From Phycisphaerae bacterium RAS1 (GTDB taxonomy: Bacteria; Planctomycetota; Phycisphaerae; UBA1845; Fen-1342), in NCBI GenBank assembly GCA_007859745.1, contig SMLU01000001.1, forward strand, positions 868,001 through 932,000: DNA of 64,000 nucleotides, in the 5' to 3' direction. The position numbers and the translations under genes are program-made. Of the stretch, positions 50,131 to 59,400 are shown piece by piece; position 1 is the first letter of the stretch; every line of letters begins with the position of its first letter. The notes under the pieces are model-generated. The model did no database searches. It was not told the origin of the DNA and was given only the letters and a program-made list of their open reading frames with translations.

Positions 50131-50777
50131 CCGGCGCAGTGGACCACTACTGGGCCATCGTAACGGAGCGACCGGAGCGCCGCGATGAGCGAATCCTGAT
50201 TCGCCGTCTCAATCATGTCCACCAGGAACAGCCGGCCGCCGGCGATCCGCAACCAGTCCGTGGCGGAGCCGATGCGCTGCGCTGCTGCCGTGACGACGCA
50301 CAAACCGACGTGCGGCGAATTGACGGCGTCGATCAGGTCGGCGGCTTCGAGCGGCGAGAGCAGAAACCGCGCGTGCGGAACGGCCAGGGCGATGCGAACG
50401 CTGCAGGCCGCCGCCACGTGCTTAGCCTGATCAAGCGTCCGAAAAACGCTCTGAAATGCGGATTCATACGAGACCGGCGGCTCGTCGTCGGCGAGTCCGG
50501 CGGGCAGGCCGGCGGGCAACGTCAGGCATTGAACGCCGCAGCGCGTCGCCGAATCGAGCAGGGCGGCGATTCCGACCAGCACGTCGTCGGCGCCGCGGAC
50601 CAGCGGATCAGGGTCCAGCAAGAGCGAGATCGGACGTACGTCCAGCCGCGGCAGCGACTGAAGCGGACGCGCAACCATAAGCTCGCAATCGGAGAATCCG
50701 GCGGCGCGCGCCGCGGCGGCGCCGGCCGCCATCGCGGCCGGATCATCGCCGGCGTGGATTCGCGCAAGCATCTGCAT
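50127..50777 (-). CDS. Sugar phosphate isomerase/epimerase-like TIM-barrel protein
   Basis: 216 residues, shorter than the usual ~270 of the AP-endonuclease-2-like isomerase family. Barrel-like strand patterns include DVRPISLLLDPDPLVRGADD, CSVRIALAVPHARFLLSPLE, VGLCVVTAAA and LVDMIETANQDSL, with the C-terminal YDGPVVVHCAG. Some metal ligands of the family are not evident, so it may be inactive or divergent. The stop codon lies in a REP element, which could mean its end was replaced. Confidence 0.6.
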   Translation of the reverse strand: MQMLARIHAGDDPAAMAAGAAAARAAGFSDCELMVARPLQSLPRLDVRPISLLLDPDPLVRGADDVLVGIAALLDSATRCGVQCLTLPAGLPAGLADDEPPVSYESAFQSVFRTLDQAKHVAAACSVRIALAVPHARFLLSPLEAADLIDAVNSPHVGLCVVTAAAQRIGSATDWLRIAGGRLFLVDMIETANQDSLIAALRSLRYDGPVVVHCAG

Positions 50778-50879
50778 CGATGTCCGATCCGTCGCGTCCC
50801 GACGCCGCCGTGTCGAATGCCGGCTGCGGCCAACTCCGCCGGCGCCCGCGCCACCACACTATTCGAGTCGCGCGCAAAC

Positions 50880-50916
50880 AAAAACAGGCCGGCGCGCCCT
50901 TCCGGGCGGCCGGCCT
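50880..50916 (-). terminator. Intrinsic terminator
   Basis: On the - strand AGGCCGGC-CGCCC-GGAA-GGGCG-C-GCCGGCCT forms a 13-bp stem with one bulged base, followed by GTTTTTG. This is a strong rho-independent terminator reading leftwards. Confidence 0.85.
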
Positions 50917-51010
50917 TCTCGCAACCTCGCTCCCCTCCGGTTCGCACCGGAGACATTGGCTCCCGAGCTGAGCGGCGCCTGACTTTCGCCTGACGCCGCG
51001 GCTCCTTCAC
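50917..51010 (-). ncRNA. Candidate structured RNA ahead of the terminator
   Basis: Reading the - strand from about 51010 there is a GCGGCG/CGCCGC hairpin (50972-50999), a GGGAGCCAATGTCTCC arm and CTCCGGT-GCGA-ACCGGAG (50935-50952), a 7-bp stem with a GNRA loop, then the terminator. No start codon or frame fits. Either a small RNA ending at the terminator or a leader controlling the gene at 50777. I could not match it to a known riboswitch. The rest of the 50778-51217 gap holds the promoter of pdaD. Confidence 0.45.
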
Positions 51011-51080
51011 CCTTAATCCTGCAATACATTCGCCGCCGCGGCGCGAGCTGTGAAAAATCGGCGCGGAGCCGGAAGTTCGA

Positions 51081-51108
51081 TTGAGCGGTGCGCGCGAGGT
51101 GCTATAAT
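51081..51108 (+). promoter_or_regulatory. Promoter of pdaD
   Basis: TTGAGC (51081-51086), 16-base spacer, perfect -10 box TATAAT (51103-51108). The leader of about 100 bases contains GGAGCCGC...GCGGCTCC (an 8-bp hairpin) and a GGAG-TAA-CTCC pair over the ribosome-binding site just before the ATG. Confidence 0.65.
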
Positions 51109-51217
51109 CCCGCCGCTTCGGGAGCCGCTATGCGCCAGGCGGCTCCGCGGCGCGGACGCTAGCGGCGCCACACGCGCTTCCATTGGCGACGAGTCGCGGA
51201 TCACGGAGTAACTCCTG

Positions 51218-51775
51218 ATGATCAATGGCATGGTCCCCACGCAGGTCTTCTTCACCCACGGTCACGGAAAACACAGGCATAACCTTGAATCGTTCGAAGC
51301 CGCACTGCGCGACGCCGGCATCGCGCAGTGCAACCTGGTGAAGGTTTCGAGCATTTTTCCGCCGGGGTGCAAGATCATCTCGCGCGACAAGGGGCTGCGG
51401 AAGCTCGTGCCCGGGCAGATCACGTTCTGCGTCATGGCCGAGGCGCGCACCGACGAACCCAACCGCCTGGTCTCGGCCGGCATCGGCCTGGCCGTCCCCG
51501 CCAAGGGCGAGCAGTTCGGCTACATCTCCGAGCATCACGGCTACGGGCTGACCGAAAAGAAGACGGCCGACTTCGTGGAAGACATGGCGGCGTCCATGTT
51601 GGCGACGACGCTGGGCATCGAGTTCGACGCCAACACCGGCTACGACTCGCGCCGCGAGATCTACCGCATGAGCGGCCAGATCGTCTCGACCCGCGCCGTC
51701 GTGCAGACCGCCGAGGGCGACAAGAACGGACTGTGGACGACGGTGGTGGCGGCGGCGGTGTTCCACTTTGATTGA
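51218..51775 (+). CDS. pdaD: Pyruvoyl-dependent arginine decarboxylase
   Basis: 185 residues. It converts arginine to agmatine with a pyruvoyl group made by self-cleavage. The site is S44-S45 in KVSSIFPPGC, and flanking family motifs are FFTHGHGKHRHNLESF, ITFCVMAEARTDEP and SEHHGYG. This enzyme type is mainly archaeal, with scattered bacterial members. GGAG lies nine bases before the ATG, inside a short hairpin that could mask it. Confidence 0.95.
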   Translation: MINGMVPTQVFFTHGHGKHRHNLESFEAALRDAGIAQCNLVKVSSIFPPGCKIISRDKGLRKLVPGQITFCVMAEARTDEPNRLVSAGIGLAVPAKGEQFGYISEHHGYGLTEKKTADFVEDMAASMLATTLGIEFDANTGYDSRREIYRMSGQIVSTRAVVQTAEGDKNGLWTTVVAAAVFHFD

Positions 51776-51808
51776 GCCGGCGCTCGCGTCCGCCGCCGGC
51801 GCCCAGCT

Positions 51809-51938
51809 GTCAGAACGCGAAGCGCCAGCGAGCGCGGCCGCGCGAAGACCTGACCCACGTTCGCAGCCGCGCTCGCTGGCGCGTCGCGTTCTGACAACTT
51901 CGGACTTCTGACTTCTTACTTCTGATTTCTGACTTCCC
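51809..51938. repeat. REP family G pair plus heptamer repeats
   Basis: GTCAGAACGCGAAGCGCCAG and the inverted CTGGCGCGTCGCGTTCTGAC (51809-51895) are followed by CTTCTGACTTCTTACTTCTG-type heptamers to 51938, three bases before the speB ATG. Confidence 0.85.
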
Positions 51939-51941
51939 CGC

Positions 51942-52811
51942 ATGACCCCAGACAACTTCCTCGGCTTGCCTCACGACGAATCCGATTACGCCTCCGCGCG
52001 CTTTGCCGTCCTGCCCATCCCCTACGACGCGACGACCAGCTACGGCGTCGGCACGCGCGACGGGCCGCGGGCGATCATCACCGCGTCGCAGCAGGTCGAG
52101 CTGTACGACGAGGGGCTGGGCTGCGAGCCGAAGCTGGGCGGTGTTGCCACGCTCGACCCGGTCGCGCCCGACGCGCGCGGCCCGGAACAAACGCTCGCCG
52201 GCATTTTCAAGGCCGCGAAAAAGGTCGTCGCCGACGGAAAATTCCTGCTGAGCCTGGGCGGCGAGCACAGCATCAGCTCGGCCCTGGTGAAGGCCGTGAA
52301 GACGCGAAACAAAGACCTGTCGGTGTTGCAAATAGACGCGCACGCCGACCTGCGCGACGAATACCAGGGTTCGCCCTTCAGCCACGCCAGCGTCATGCGC
52401 CGCATTCACGACCTCGGCGTTGACGCCGTCGCCGTCGGCATCCGCAATTACTCGGCCGCCGAAGCGCGCTTCATCCGAGAAAACGAGAAGCTCGTGCTCT
52501 CGCCGCGAGACGTTCGTGACATGAAGAACTGGATCGACGTCGTGATCAACGCACTGTCGCCGACGGTCTACGTGACGATCGACATTGACGGCTTCGACCC
52601 CGCCTACGCCCCCGGCACCGGCACGCCCGAACCCGGCGGGCTGGATTGGTTCCAGGTGACGGATCTTCTGGCGCGCGTTTCTCGCAAGAAGAACATCGTC
52701 GCAGCGGACATCGTCGAGGTGCGGCCGATCCCGCCCAGCACGGTAACCGAGTTTCTGGCGGCGCGCCTCGCGCATCGGCTGATGGGACTGGTTAGCATGC
52801 ACGGCAAGTAG
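51942..52811 (+). CDS. speB: Agmatinase (ureohydrolase)
   Basis: 289 residues. Hydrolyses agmatine to putrescine and urea, following the decarboxylase coded just upstream. The two-manganese site is complete: H109 (GGEHS), D132, H134 and D136 (IDAHADLRD), D214 and D216 (TIDIDGFDP). The loop SPFSHASVMRR is typical of agmatinases rather than arginases. Being adjacent to pdaD it completes a polyamine route. Confidence 0.95.
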   Translation: MTPDNFLGLPHDESDYASARFAVLPIPYDATTSYGVGTRDGPRAIITASQQVELYDEGLGCEPKLGGVATLDPVAPDARGPEQTLAGIFKAAKKVVADGKFLLSLGGEHSISSALVKAVKTRNKDLSVLQIDAHADLRDEYQGSPFSHASVMRRIHDLGVDAVAVGIRNYSAAEARFIRENEKLVLSPRDVRDMKNWIDVVINALSPTVYVTIDIDGFDPAYAPGTGTPEPGGLDWFQVTDLLARVSRKKNIVAADIVEVRPIPPSTVTEFLAARLAHRLMGLVSMHGK

Positions 52812-52843
52812 CGCCGCCGCCGGTTGACGCAAGGCCCCCGCAG

Positions 52844-54337
52844 ATGGACCACGCCAGACACACGGGACACACCTCACCCGCGTCGCGCGGCGCTCCGACC
52901 GGCGCCGTCTGGCTGGGCGTGGGGCTAGGCGTGCTGCTCACGCTGGGCGCCGGCGTCGCTCTCACGACCGTGGCCTCGCGGCTGGGGTTGGTGCAGGAGC
53001 TGCGCACCGGCGTGAAGCCGTTCCAGATCGACAAGTCCGCCCGTTCCGAAGTCCGCCAGGCGCTCGCGCTGCACGAATCCGCCCGCCGCTTCACGCTCAT
53101 GCTCCAGGACCCCGCCTCCGTGGGCCTGGCGCGCAGCGACATCCAGCGGATGCTCGAAATCACCATTTCATCGCAACTCGGCCGCCTGCTGCACGCGGCG
53201 ATCGCGTTGCACGATCTGGAATCGTCCGCCGCCCCGCCGGAATCCTGGGCGAATTCGGTGCAGCCGTTCTTCGACGGGCTGGAGCATGCGTCATTTCGAC
53301 ACATGCAGAGCGACCTCCGCGAACACCTGGCCGCCGCCGGCGAGCGCGCCGGCATGACCGCCGGCTCGGCCCGACGAATGGGAATGCTGCTGGCGGCAAG
53401 TCCGCTCGGCCCGTTCCTGCAGTACTTCACCGCCGCCCAGTTTCGCGCCGCCGACGCGCTGCGCGAGCGCGGCGCCGCGGCGCTGGCCGCCGCGATGGAC
53501 CGTCCGGCCCTGGGGTTGCTGCGCGAGTGGATCATCGAACCCGGCGCGCCCAGCCTGCGCATGCTTGCGGCCGACCTGCTCGCGCAGCGGCTGGAGACAG
53601 AAGCGGCAGGCGACGCGCCGCGCGCGGAGCTGGCGAAGCTGCTGCGCGACTGGCGCACGGCGTATCGTGCGGTGTTCGACCAGCGAAAGCCGCCAATCAC
53701 GATCATCAGCAACAACCGCGAGCCGGACGTATGCCCCGAACTCCACGCGCCCGTCGAGCGCTGGCTGACGATCGCCGTCTGGACGCTGCTCGGCGGCGCG
53801 CTGAGCGCCGTCGCGGCGGCGCTCACGGTCTGGTCGCTCTGGACTCGCCCGTCGTCGCAGCTCGACGCGGGCGCGGCGCGGCTCGACGCAGGCGCTGCTA
53901 CGCAGCCGATTCGCTTCCATCTGGTGCGGCTGCTGCTGGGCGTCATCGGCGGCGCTGCCTTCGTCCTTCTTGGATTCGTCTGGTATCACTTCAACCCGCA
54001 GGTCATGCACGACGACTGGAGCCGCGACTTCACCGCGCGCGGCGGCTGGCCGCGCGGCCCGCTGCTCGCCGCGGCGATTGCAGTTCTGTTGCTGGCGGCG
54101 GTGCTTCTGATGGGCCGTAGCGACCGCTGGCGCCGCCTGACAACCGTCGCCAGCGGCGCCTGGTGCGGCCTGCTGGCGGCGGCGATCGCGTTTCTGCTGA
54201 TCACATCGGCGTACTACTCGAAGTACGACGCCTGCGTCGCCCAGCGGCTTGCATCGATGGAAAAAGACCCGATCCTCGGCGGCGACGGGAAACTGACGGC
54301 GGCGGTGATTGACAAGCTCCGAGCCTGGACGCCGTGA
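52844..54337 (+). CDS. Membrane protein, function unknown
   Basis: 497 residues with one N-terminal helix (about 21-45, VWLGVGLGVLLTLGAGVALT), a long helical, probably extracytoplasmic region to about 300, and four helices in the last third (near 305-330, 360-385, 410-430 and 445-465). No domain recognised. It follows speB by 32 bases and may be on the same transcript. Confidence 0.65.
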   Translation: MDHARHTGHTSPASRGAPTGAVWLGVGLGVLLTLGAGVALTTVASRLGLVQELRTGVKPFQIDKSARSEVRQALALHESARRFTLMLQDPASVGLARSDIQRMLEITISSQLGRLLHAAIALHDLESSAAPPESWANSVQPFFDGLEHASFRHMQSDLREHLAAAGERAGMTAGSARRMGMLLAASPLGPFLQYFTAAQFRAADALRERGAAALAAAMDRPALGLLREWIIEPGAPSLRMLAADLLAQRLETEAAGDAPRAELAKLLRDWRTAYRAVFDQRKPPITIISNNREPDVCPELHAPVERWLTIAVWTLLGGALSAVAAALTVWSLWTRPSSQLDAGAARLDAGAATQPIRFHLVRLLLGVIGGAAFVLLGFVWYHFNPQVMHDDWSRDFTARGGWPRGPLLAAAIAVLLLAAVLLMGRSDRWRRLTTVASGAWCGLLAAAIAFLLITSAYYSKYDACVAQRLASMEKDPILGGDGKLTAAVIDKLRAWTP

Positions 54338-54339
54338 AA

Positions 54340-54445
54340 AATAAGGAATAAGAAGTAAGAAGTCAGAAGTCAGAAGTCAGAAGTGAAGATGTGCGGCCGC
54401 GTAAACTTCTTGCTTCTTACGTCTGACTTCTAACTTCTGACTTCG
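54340..54445. repeat. Inverted AGAAGTC heptamer array between convergent genes
   Basis: AAGTAAGAAGTCAGAAGTCA... (54348-54389) and TTCTTGCTTCTTACGTCTGA... (54405-54444) are inverted copies that can form a long hairpin between the ends of the membrane gene and ggt. A two-way terminator is plausible. Confidence 0.75.
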
Positions 54446-54446
54446 A

Positions 54447-56171
54447 TCAATACCCCCCCGCCTGCCCATCCTTCCGCGACTCCGACGCCCCGACGTATAC
54501 GCCGTTCTTCTCGTCCCACAGGATCGCCTGATACCCGCCATACGCTCCAAGCGCGTCGCGGAGCCGGTGGCCCATCTTCGACAGGTCGCGCATCACTTGC
54601 GGATCGACCCCCGACTCGAGCGACAGCGTCCCGCCATCGCTCATTTTCTGCCCGGTCGGCTCCGACGAACCCGTGTGATAGAACCGGGCCGCGTCCCCCG
54701 CCTCCTGCACGCTCATCCCGAAGTCGATCAGATTGCACAAAACCTGCACGTGACCCTGCGGCTGCATGTCGCCGCCCATCACGCCGAAGCTCAGCCATGG
54801 CTTGCCACCGCGCGTCACGAAGCCGGGAATGATCGTGTGAAACGGGCGCTTGTGCGGCTCGTAGCAGTTCGGGTGGCCCTCTTCAAGCGTGAAAAGCGCC
54901 CCGCGATCCTGCAGGCAGAATCCCAGTCCGTCCGGGCAAAGGCCGCTGCCGAAGCCGCGGTAGTTCGACTGGATCAGCGAGATCATGTTCCCCTCCCCGT
55001 CGGCCACTGTCAGGTACGTCGTGTCGTTCTCGCGCAGCTTGGTATCCGCGTCGGCCAGCTTCCCCGCCGGGTACACCCGCGCCGCCCGCTTCGGGTCAAT
55101 CAGCTTGCGCCGCTCGGCCGCGTATTCCTTCGACAACAGCCACGCCACCGGCGTCCTGACGAAATCGGGGTCGCAGTAGTAGCGGGCGCGGTCCTCATAG
55201 ACCAGCTTTTTTGCTTCGACCAGGGTATGCAGATACGCCGCCGAGTTGTGTCCCATCGTTCTTAGGTCAATGCCCTCGAGGATGTTCAGCATTTGCAGGG
55301 CCGCGATCCCCTGCCCCGGCGGCGGCAGCTCCCACACGTCATACCCCCGGTAGTTCACGCTGACCGGCTCAACCCACGCGCTGGTGTGCTCCTCGAAATC
55401 GCGCTTGCGAAGGAAACACCCGACCTCATCACGCTGAAAGAACGCGTCCATCCGCTCGGCCAATTCGCCCTTGTAGAACGCGTCGCGTCCGCCGGCGGCC
55501 AGCTTTTCGAGCGTCTCGGCGAGCATCGGGTTCTTGAATATCTCGCCCTTCGCCGGCGCCTGGCCGCCGGGCAGAAACGTCGCCGCAAAGCCGGGATGCT
55601 CGCTCAGCCGCGCACCGGCGGCCCAGTAATACGCGATCAGTTCCGTGACCGGAAAGCCCTCGCGGGCGTAGCGAATCGCCGGTGCGAGCACATCTTTCAT
55701 CGGCAGCTTGCCGAAGCGCCCGTGCAGCTCGAACCAGCCGTCGACGCACCCGGGCACGCTAATCGGCAGCGGCCCGAAGTCCGGGATGTACTTCAGCCCC
55801 TTGTCGATGAAGTGCTGCCGCGAAAGCCCGTAAGGCGAGCGCCCGCTGGCGTTCAGCCCGCTCAGTTTCCCCGTCCGCGCGTCCCACACGATTGCGAACA
55901 GATCGCCGCCGATCCCACAGCTCACGGGCTCCATCAGCCCCAGACAGGCGTTTGCCGCAATGGCGGCATCCGCCGCGCTCCCGCCGGCTTTCAGAATATC
56001 CAGCGCCGCCTGCGTCGCCAGCGGATGGCTGGTGCAGGCCATGCCATGCCGCGCGATCACCTCGGAGCGCGTCGCGAAAAACCGCCCGGTGACCCGGTCG
56101 CCCCCGCGGGCCGGAACAACGGACAGAACGCCAACGATGAGGAGCAGGATCGCGGTTGAAGCGCCGGACAT
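54447..56171 (-). CDS. ggt: Gamma-glutamyltransferase
   Basis: 574 residues from the ATG at 56171 (GGAG seven bases upstream); a longer frame starts in REP DNA. A signal peptide (1-23) directs it out of the cytoplasm. Family motifs: HPLATQAALDILKAGGSAAD, AVxCxLGLMEPVSCGIGGDL-type segment, and ENDTTYLTVAD, where the self-cleaving nucleophile should be T384. It splits glutathione and other gamma-glutamyl compounds. Confidence 0.95.
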   Translation of the reverse strand: MSGASTAILLLIVGVLSVVPARGGDRVTGRFFATRSEVIARHGMACTSHPLATQAALDILKAGGSAADAAIAANACLGLMEPVSCGIGGDLFAIVWDARTGKLSGLNASGRSPYGLSRQHFIDKGLKYIPDFGPLPISVPGCVDGWFELHGRFGKLPMKDVLAPAIRYAREGFPVTELIAYYWAAGARLSEHPGFAATFLPGGQAPAKGEIFKNPMLAETLEKLAAGGRDAFYKGELAERMDAFFQRDEVGCFLRKRDFEEHTSAWVEPVSVNYRGYDVWELPPPGQGIAALQMLNILEGIDLRTMGHNSAAYLHTLVEAKKLVYEDRARYYCDPDFVRTPVAWLLSKEYAAERRKLIDPKRAARVYPAGKLADADTKLRENDTTYLTVADGEGNMISLIQSNYRGFGSGLCPDGLGFCLQDRGALFTLEEGHPNCYEPHKRPFHTIIPGFVTRGGKPWLSFGVMGGDMQPQGHVQVLCNLIDFGMSVQEAGDAARFYHTGSSEPTGQKMSDGGTLSLESGVDPQVMRDLSKMGHRLRDALGAYGGYQAILWDEKNGVYVGASESRKDGQAGGY

Positions 56172-56190
56172 GCGCAGCTCCAGTGAGAGG

Positions 56191-56250
56191 TGTAGGGCGG
56201 GCCATGCCCACCACTCGCCCCCGCATTGTAGGGTGGGCCGTGCCCACCAT
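56191..56250. repeat. REP family F direct pair
   Basis: TGTAGGGCGGGCCATGCCCA and TTGTAGGGTGGGCCGTGCCC lie in direct order upstream of the divergent ggt and glycoside hydrolase genes. Confidence 0.8.
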
Positions 56251-56403
56251 CTCCGTGGCGGCGTCGGAGTGTTGGGTGCCGCATGCATGGCGCCCAAACC
56301 TGTGCGTCAAGGTGAATCGCGCTGCCTTGTGCCCGGCGCGCGGCGCGTCCAGAATCGCCGTTCGCGTGCGCGCGGGGGCGTCAACTCGCGACAGGAGCCG
56401 CCG

Positions 56404-59400
56404 ATGCTGGCCTGGGTTGTTCTCGCGACGTTTGTGACGTTCAACGAGCCGGGGTTTCCGCGGATTGACGTGGGGGAGCTGCCGGCGATCGACGAGGCGG
56501 ACGAGACGCGATCGGTGCCGGAGTTGATCGACGCGCTGAAGCCCGACGCGATTCTCGTCTGGCGACACGGCTCGGCGTTTCCGGCGGATTTCTGGCCGGC
56601 GTTCATGAAGTTTCTCGACGCCGGCGGGTCATTTCTGTACCTGGGCGGCGAGCCTTTCACTCGGTTCGTCGTGGGCGAGCCGGGGAGCCGAATCGTACAG
56701 GCGCGGAGCGTGGCGGGGCTGAAGGCGCTGCGGCTGAATCAGTGCTATCGGGTGAGCGCTGCCGGTGGGACGCGGGAGCTAACCGCGGACGGTAGGGACA
56801 TTTGGCCGATGTTCGGCCGCGGGCTCGAAACGGACGAATTTCAGCCCGGTTCCTGGGTGGCGGTGCTCGAGCCGCGCCTCTGCGAGACACGCGACTTTGA
56901 CGACGAGGATGGCACGGCGGGATCGCGCGACGCCGCGCTTGTGCCGCTTGTATCGCTTCTGCGACGCGGCGAGGCGTTCTCCGACGCGACCCTTGCGTAT
57001 TCGATCGATCGCCTGCGCGGCCGTTGGGCCGGCGGGCGGTGGACCTTTTGGCTGGCCTCGGAACCACCGGGGATGCTCACGATGAAACTGCTGACGCTGG
57101 CAGCCGCGCAGGCGCCGGTAGATCTTCGCATCGACCCGATTCTCGGTTGTTTTCGGCCGGACGAGCATCCGTCGTTCATTGTGCGCTTGCACCTCTCGCG
57201 CAAGTCTCTCGACGACTCGGTGCCCGTGTCCCGCATCCGCGTCAGCGTCGAAGGCGATTCGGAGGAAGCGGCCGCGGAGCGCCAGGAGATTGAACTACGC
57301 GGCCGCACAGCGAGCGCGCAGATTCCGGTGGGTGTCGCGCTGCGTCCCGGGCTGGCTCACGTGAGCGCCGTTCTCGACGGAAAACGAGTCGCGCACACGG
57401 CCTTCTGGGTGTTTGATGCTGCGCTGTTCGAGTCCGGCGACAAGCTCGAATTCGACAACTACACGCTCCGCCGGAGCGGCAAGCCCGAGCCGATCATCGG
57501 CACGACGGTCATGTCGCAGACGGTGCATCGCAAGTTCCTCTTCGAGCCGAACGCGGCGGTGTGGGATGACACGTTTCGCGAACTGGCGGAGCTGAAGATC
57601 AACATGGTCCGCACCGGCGTGTGGACCGGGTATCGCAAAATCTCGCTCGACCCCGGTGTAGTGGACGAGAGCTTTCTGCGGGCGCTGGAGGCGTACTACC
57701 TGTCGGCCCGCAAGCACGGCATCCCGGTGATGTTCACATTCTTCGCGTTTGTGCCGCCGGCGTTTGGCGGGGAGAACCCCTATTTCGATCCGCGGGCGAT
57801 CGAGGGGCAGCGGGCGTATGTGGCGGCGATCGCCGGGCGGTTTGCGGGCGCGAAGGAGATCATGTGGGACCTGATCAACGAGCCGTCGTTCAGCTCGCCA
57901 AAGCACCTGTGGAAGTGCCGGCCGAACGGGGATGAGTTCGAGAAACGCGCGTTTCTGGCGTGGCTGGAGAAGAAGTTCACCCCGCCGCTCGGCGCGGCGG
58001 GTTCGGAAAGACCGGGGAGCGGTGGCCTGTCCGAACCCGGTGCGCCAAGCACCGGGGTGACGTCCAATCGCCCAGCAGTCGCCTCGCCGCCCGTCAGTTC
58101 TCCAATTTCGAACGGCACCCCGCCGCTTGGCGCGGCGGGTTCGGAAAGACCGGGGAGCGGTGGCCTGTCCGAACCCGGTGCGCCAAGCACCGGGGTGACG
58201 TCCAATCGCCCAGCAGTCGCCTCGCCGCCCGTCAGTTCTCCAATTTCGAACGGCACCCCGCCGCTTGGCGCGGCGGGTTCGGAAAGACCGGGGAGCGGTG
58301 GCCTGTCCGAACCCGGTGCGCCAAGCACCGGGGTGACGTCCAATCGCCCAGCAGTCGCCTCGCCGCCCGTCAGTTCTCCAATTTCGAACGGCACCCCGCC
58401 GCTTGGCGCGGCGGGTTCGGAAAGACCGGGGAGCGGTGGCCTGTCCGAACCCGGTGCGCCAAGCACCGGGGTGACGTCCAATCGCCCAGCAGTCGCCTCG
58501 CCGCCCGTCAGTTCTCCAATTTCGAACGGCACCCCGCCGCTCGGCGCGGCGGGTTCGGAAAGACCGGGGAGCGGTGGCCTGTCCGAACCCGGTGCGCCAA
58601 GCACCGGGGTGACGTCCAATCGCCCAGCAGTCGCCTCGCCGCCCGTCAGTTCTCCGACTTCGAACATCACCCCGCCGCTTGGCGCGGCGGGTTCGGACAG
58701 ACTGCGCTCTGACTCCACATCGGCAAATCGAACGGTTGGCTGGGAAGACGAAGTCCGCTCGCGCTGGAGGCTGGCGCCCGGCGAACCCATCGGCCTGCCC
58801 ACGCCGGACGACTTCGAGGACCGCAACGTCTTCGGCGACAACCATCCGTATCGCGCCGCGGACTACGTCTGGTTCGCGCAGGAAGCCTTCGCCGACTGGT
58901 GCCGACAGATGACTGCCGCCATCCGCGACGCCGGCTCCATCGCGCCGATCACCGTCGGTCAGGACGAGGGCGGCCTGACGCAGCGGCCCGGCCCGCTGTT
59001 TCATCACGAGGCGGTCGATTTCACGTCCATGCACACGTGGTGGAACAACGACGCCCTGCTCTGGGACGCCGTCGCCGCCAAGGCGCGGGGCAAGGCGCTG
59101 ATCGTCAGCGAGACCGGCGTCATGCAGCGCGAGCTGCTCAGCGGCGAGGCGCTGCGCCAGCCGGAAGACTCAGCGCGCCTGCTGTCGCGCAAGCTGGCGC
59201 TGGCGTTCGCCGGCGGCGCGGGCGGCGTGATTCAGTGGTGCTACGACGTGAATCCCTACATGGCGTCGGACAACGAAGTCGCCATCGGCCTGCGGCGCGT
59301 GGACGGCAGCTACAAGCCGGAGCACCGCGTCCTGCGCGACTTCGCTGCGTTCGTCGCCCGCAACAAGCAGTACTTCGACGCGCCCCAGGAGCCGAGAATC

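Noticed and set aside
50917-51010. SAM, cobalamin or small SRP RNA at this place
   Set aside because: I could not find the core conserved bases of any of these families, so only a generic structured-RNA candidate is reported.
57978-58697. CRISPR array
   Set aside because: Units are 138 bases and repeat throughout, including the parts that would be spacers; there are no cas genes.
57295-59034. Long frames on both strands over the tandem array (for example - strand 57295-59034 and 57780-58841, + strand 57960-58712)
   Set aside because: The 138-base unit is a multiple of three and GC-rich, so all frames stay open through it. Only the + frame of the glycoside hydrolase continues into conserved domains on both sides.
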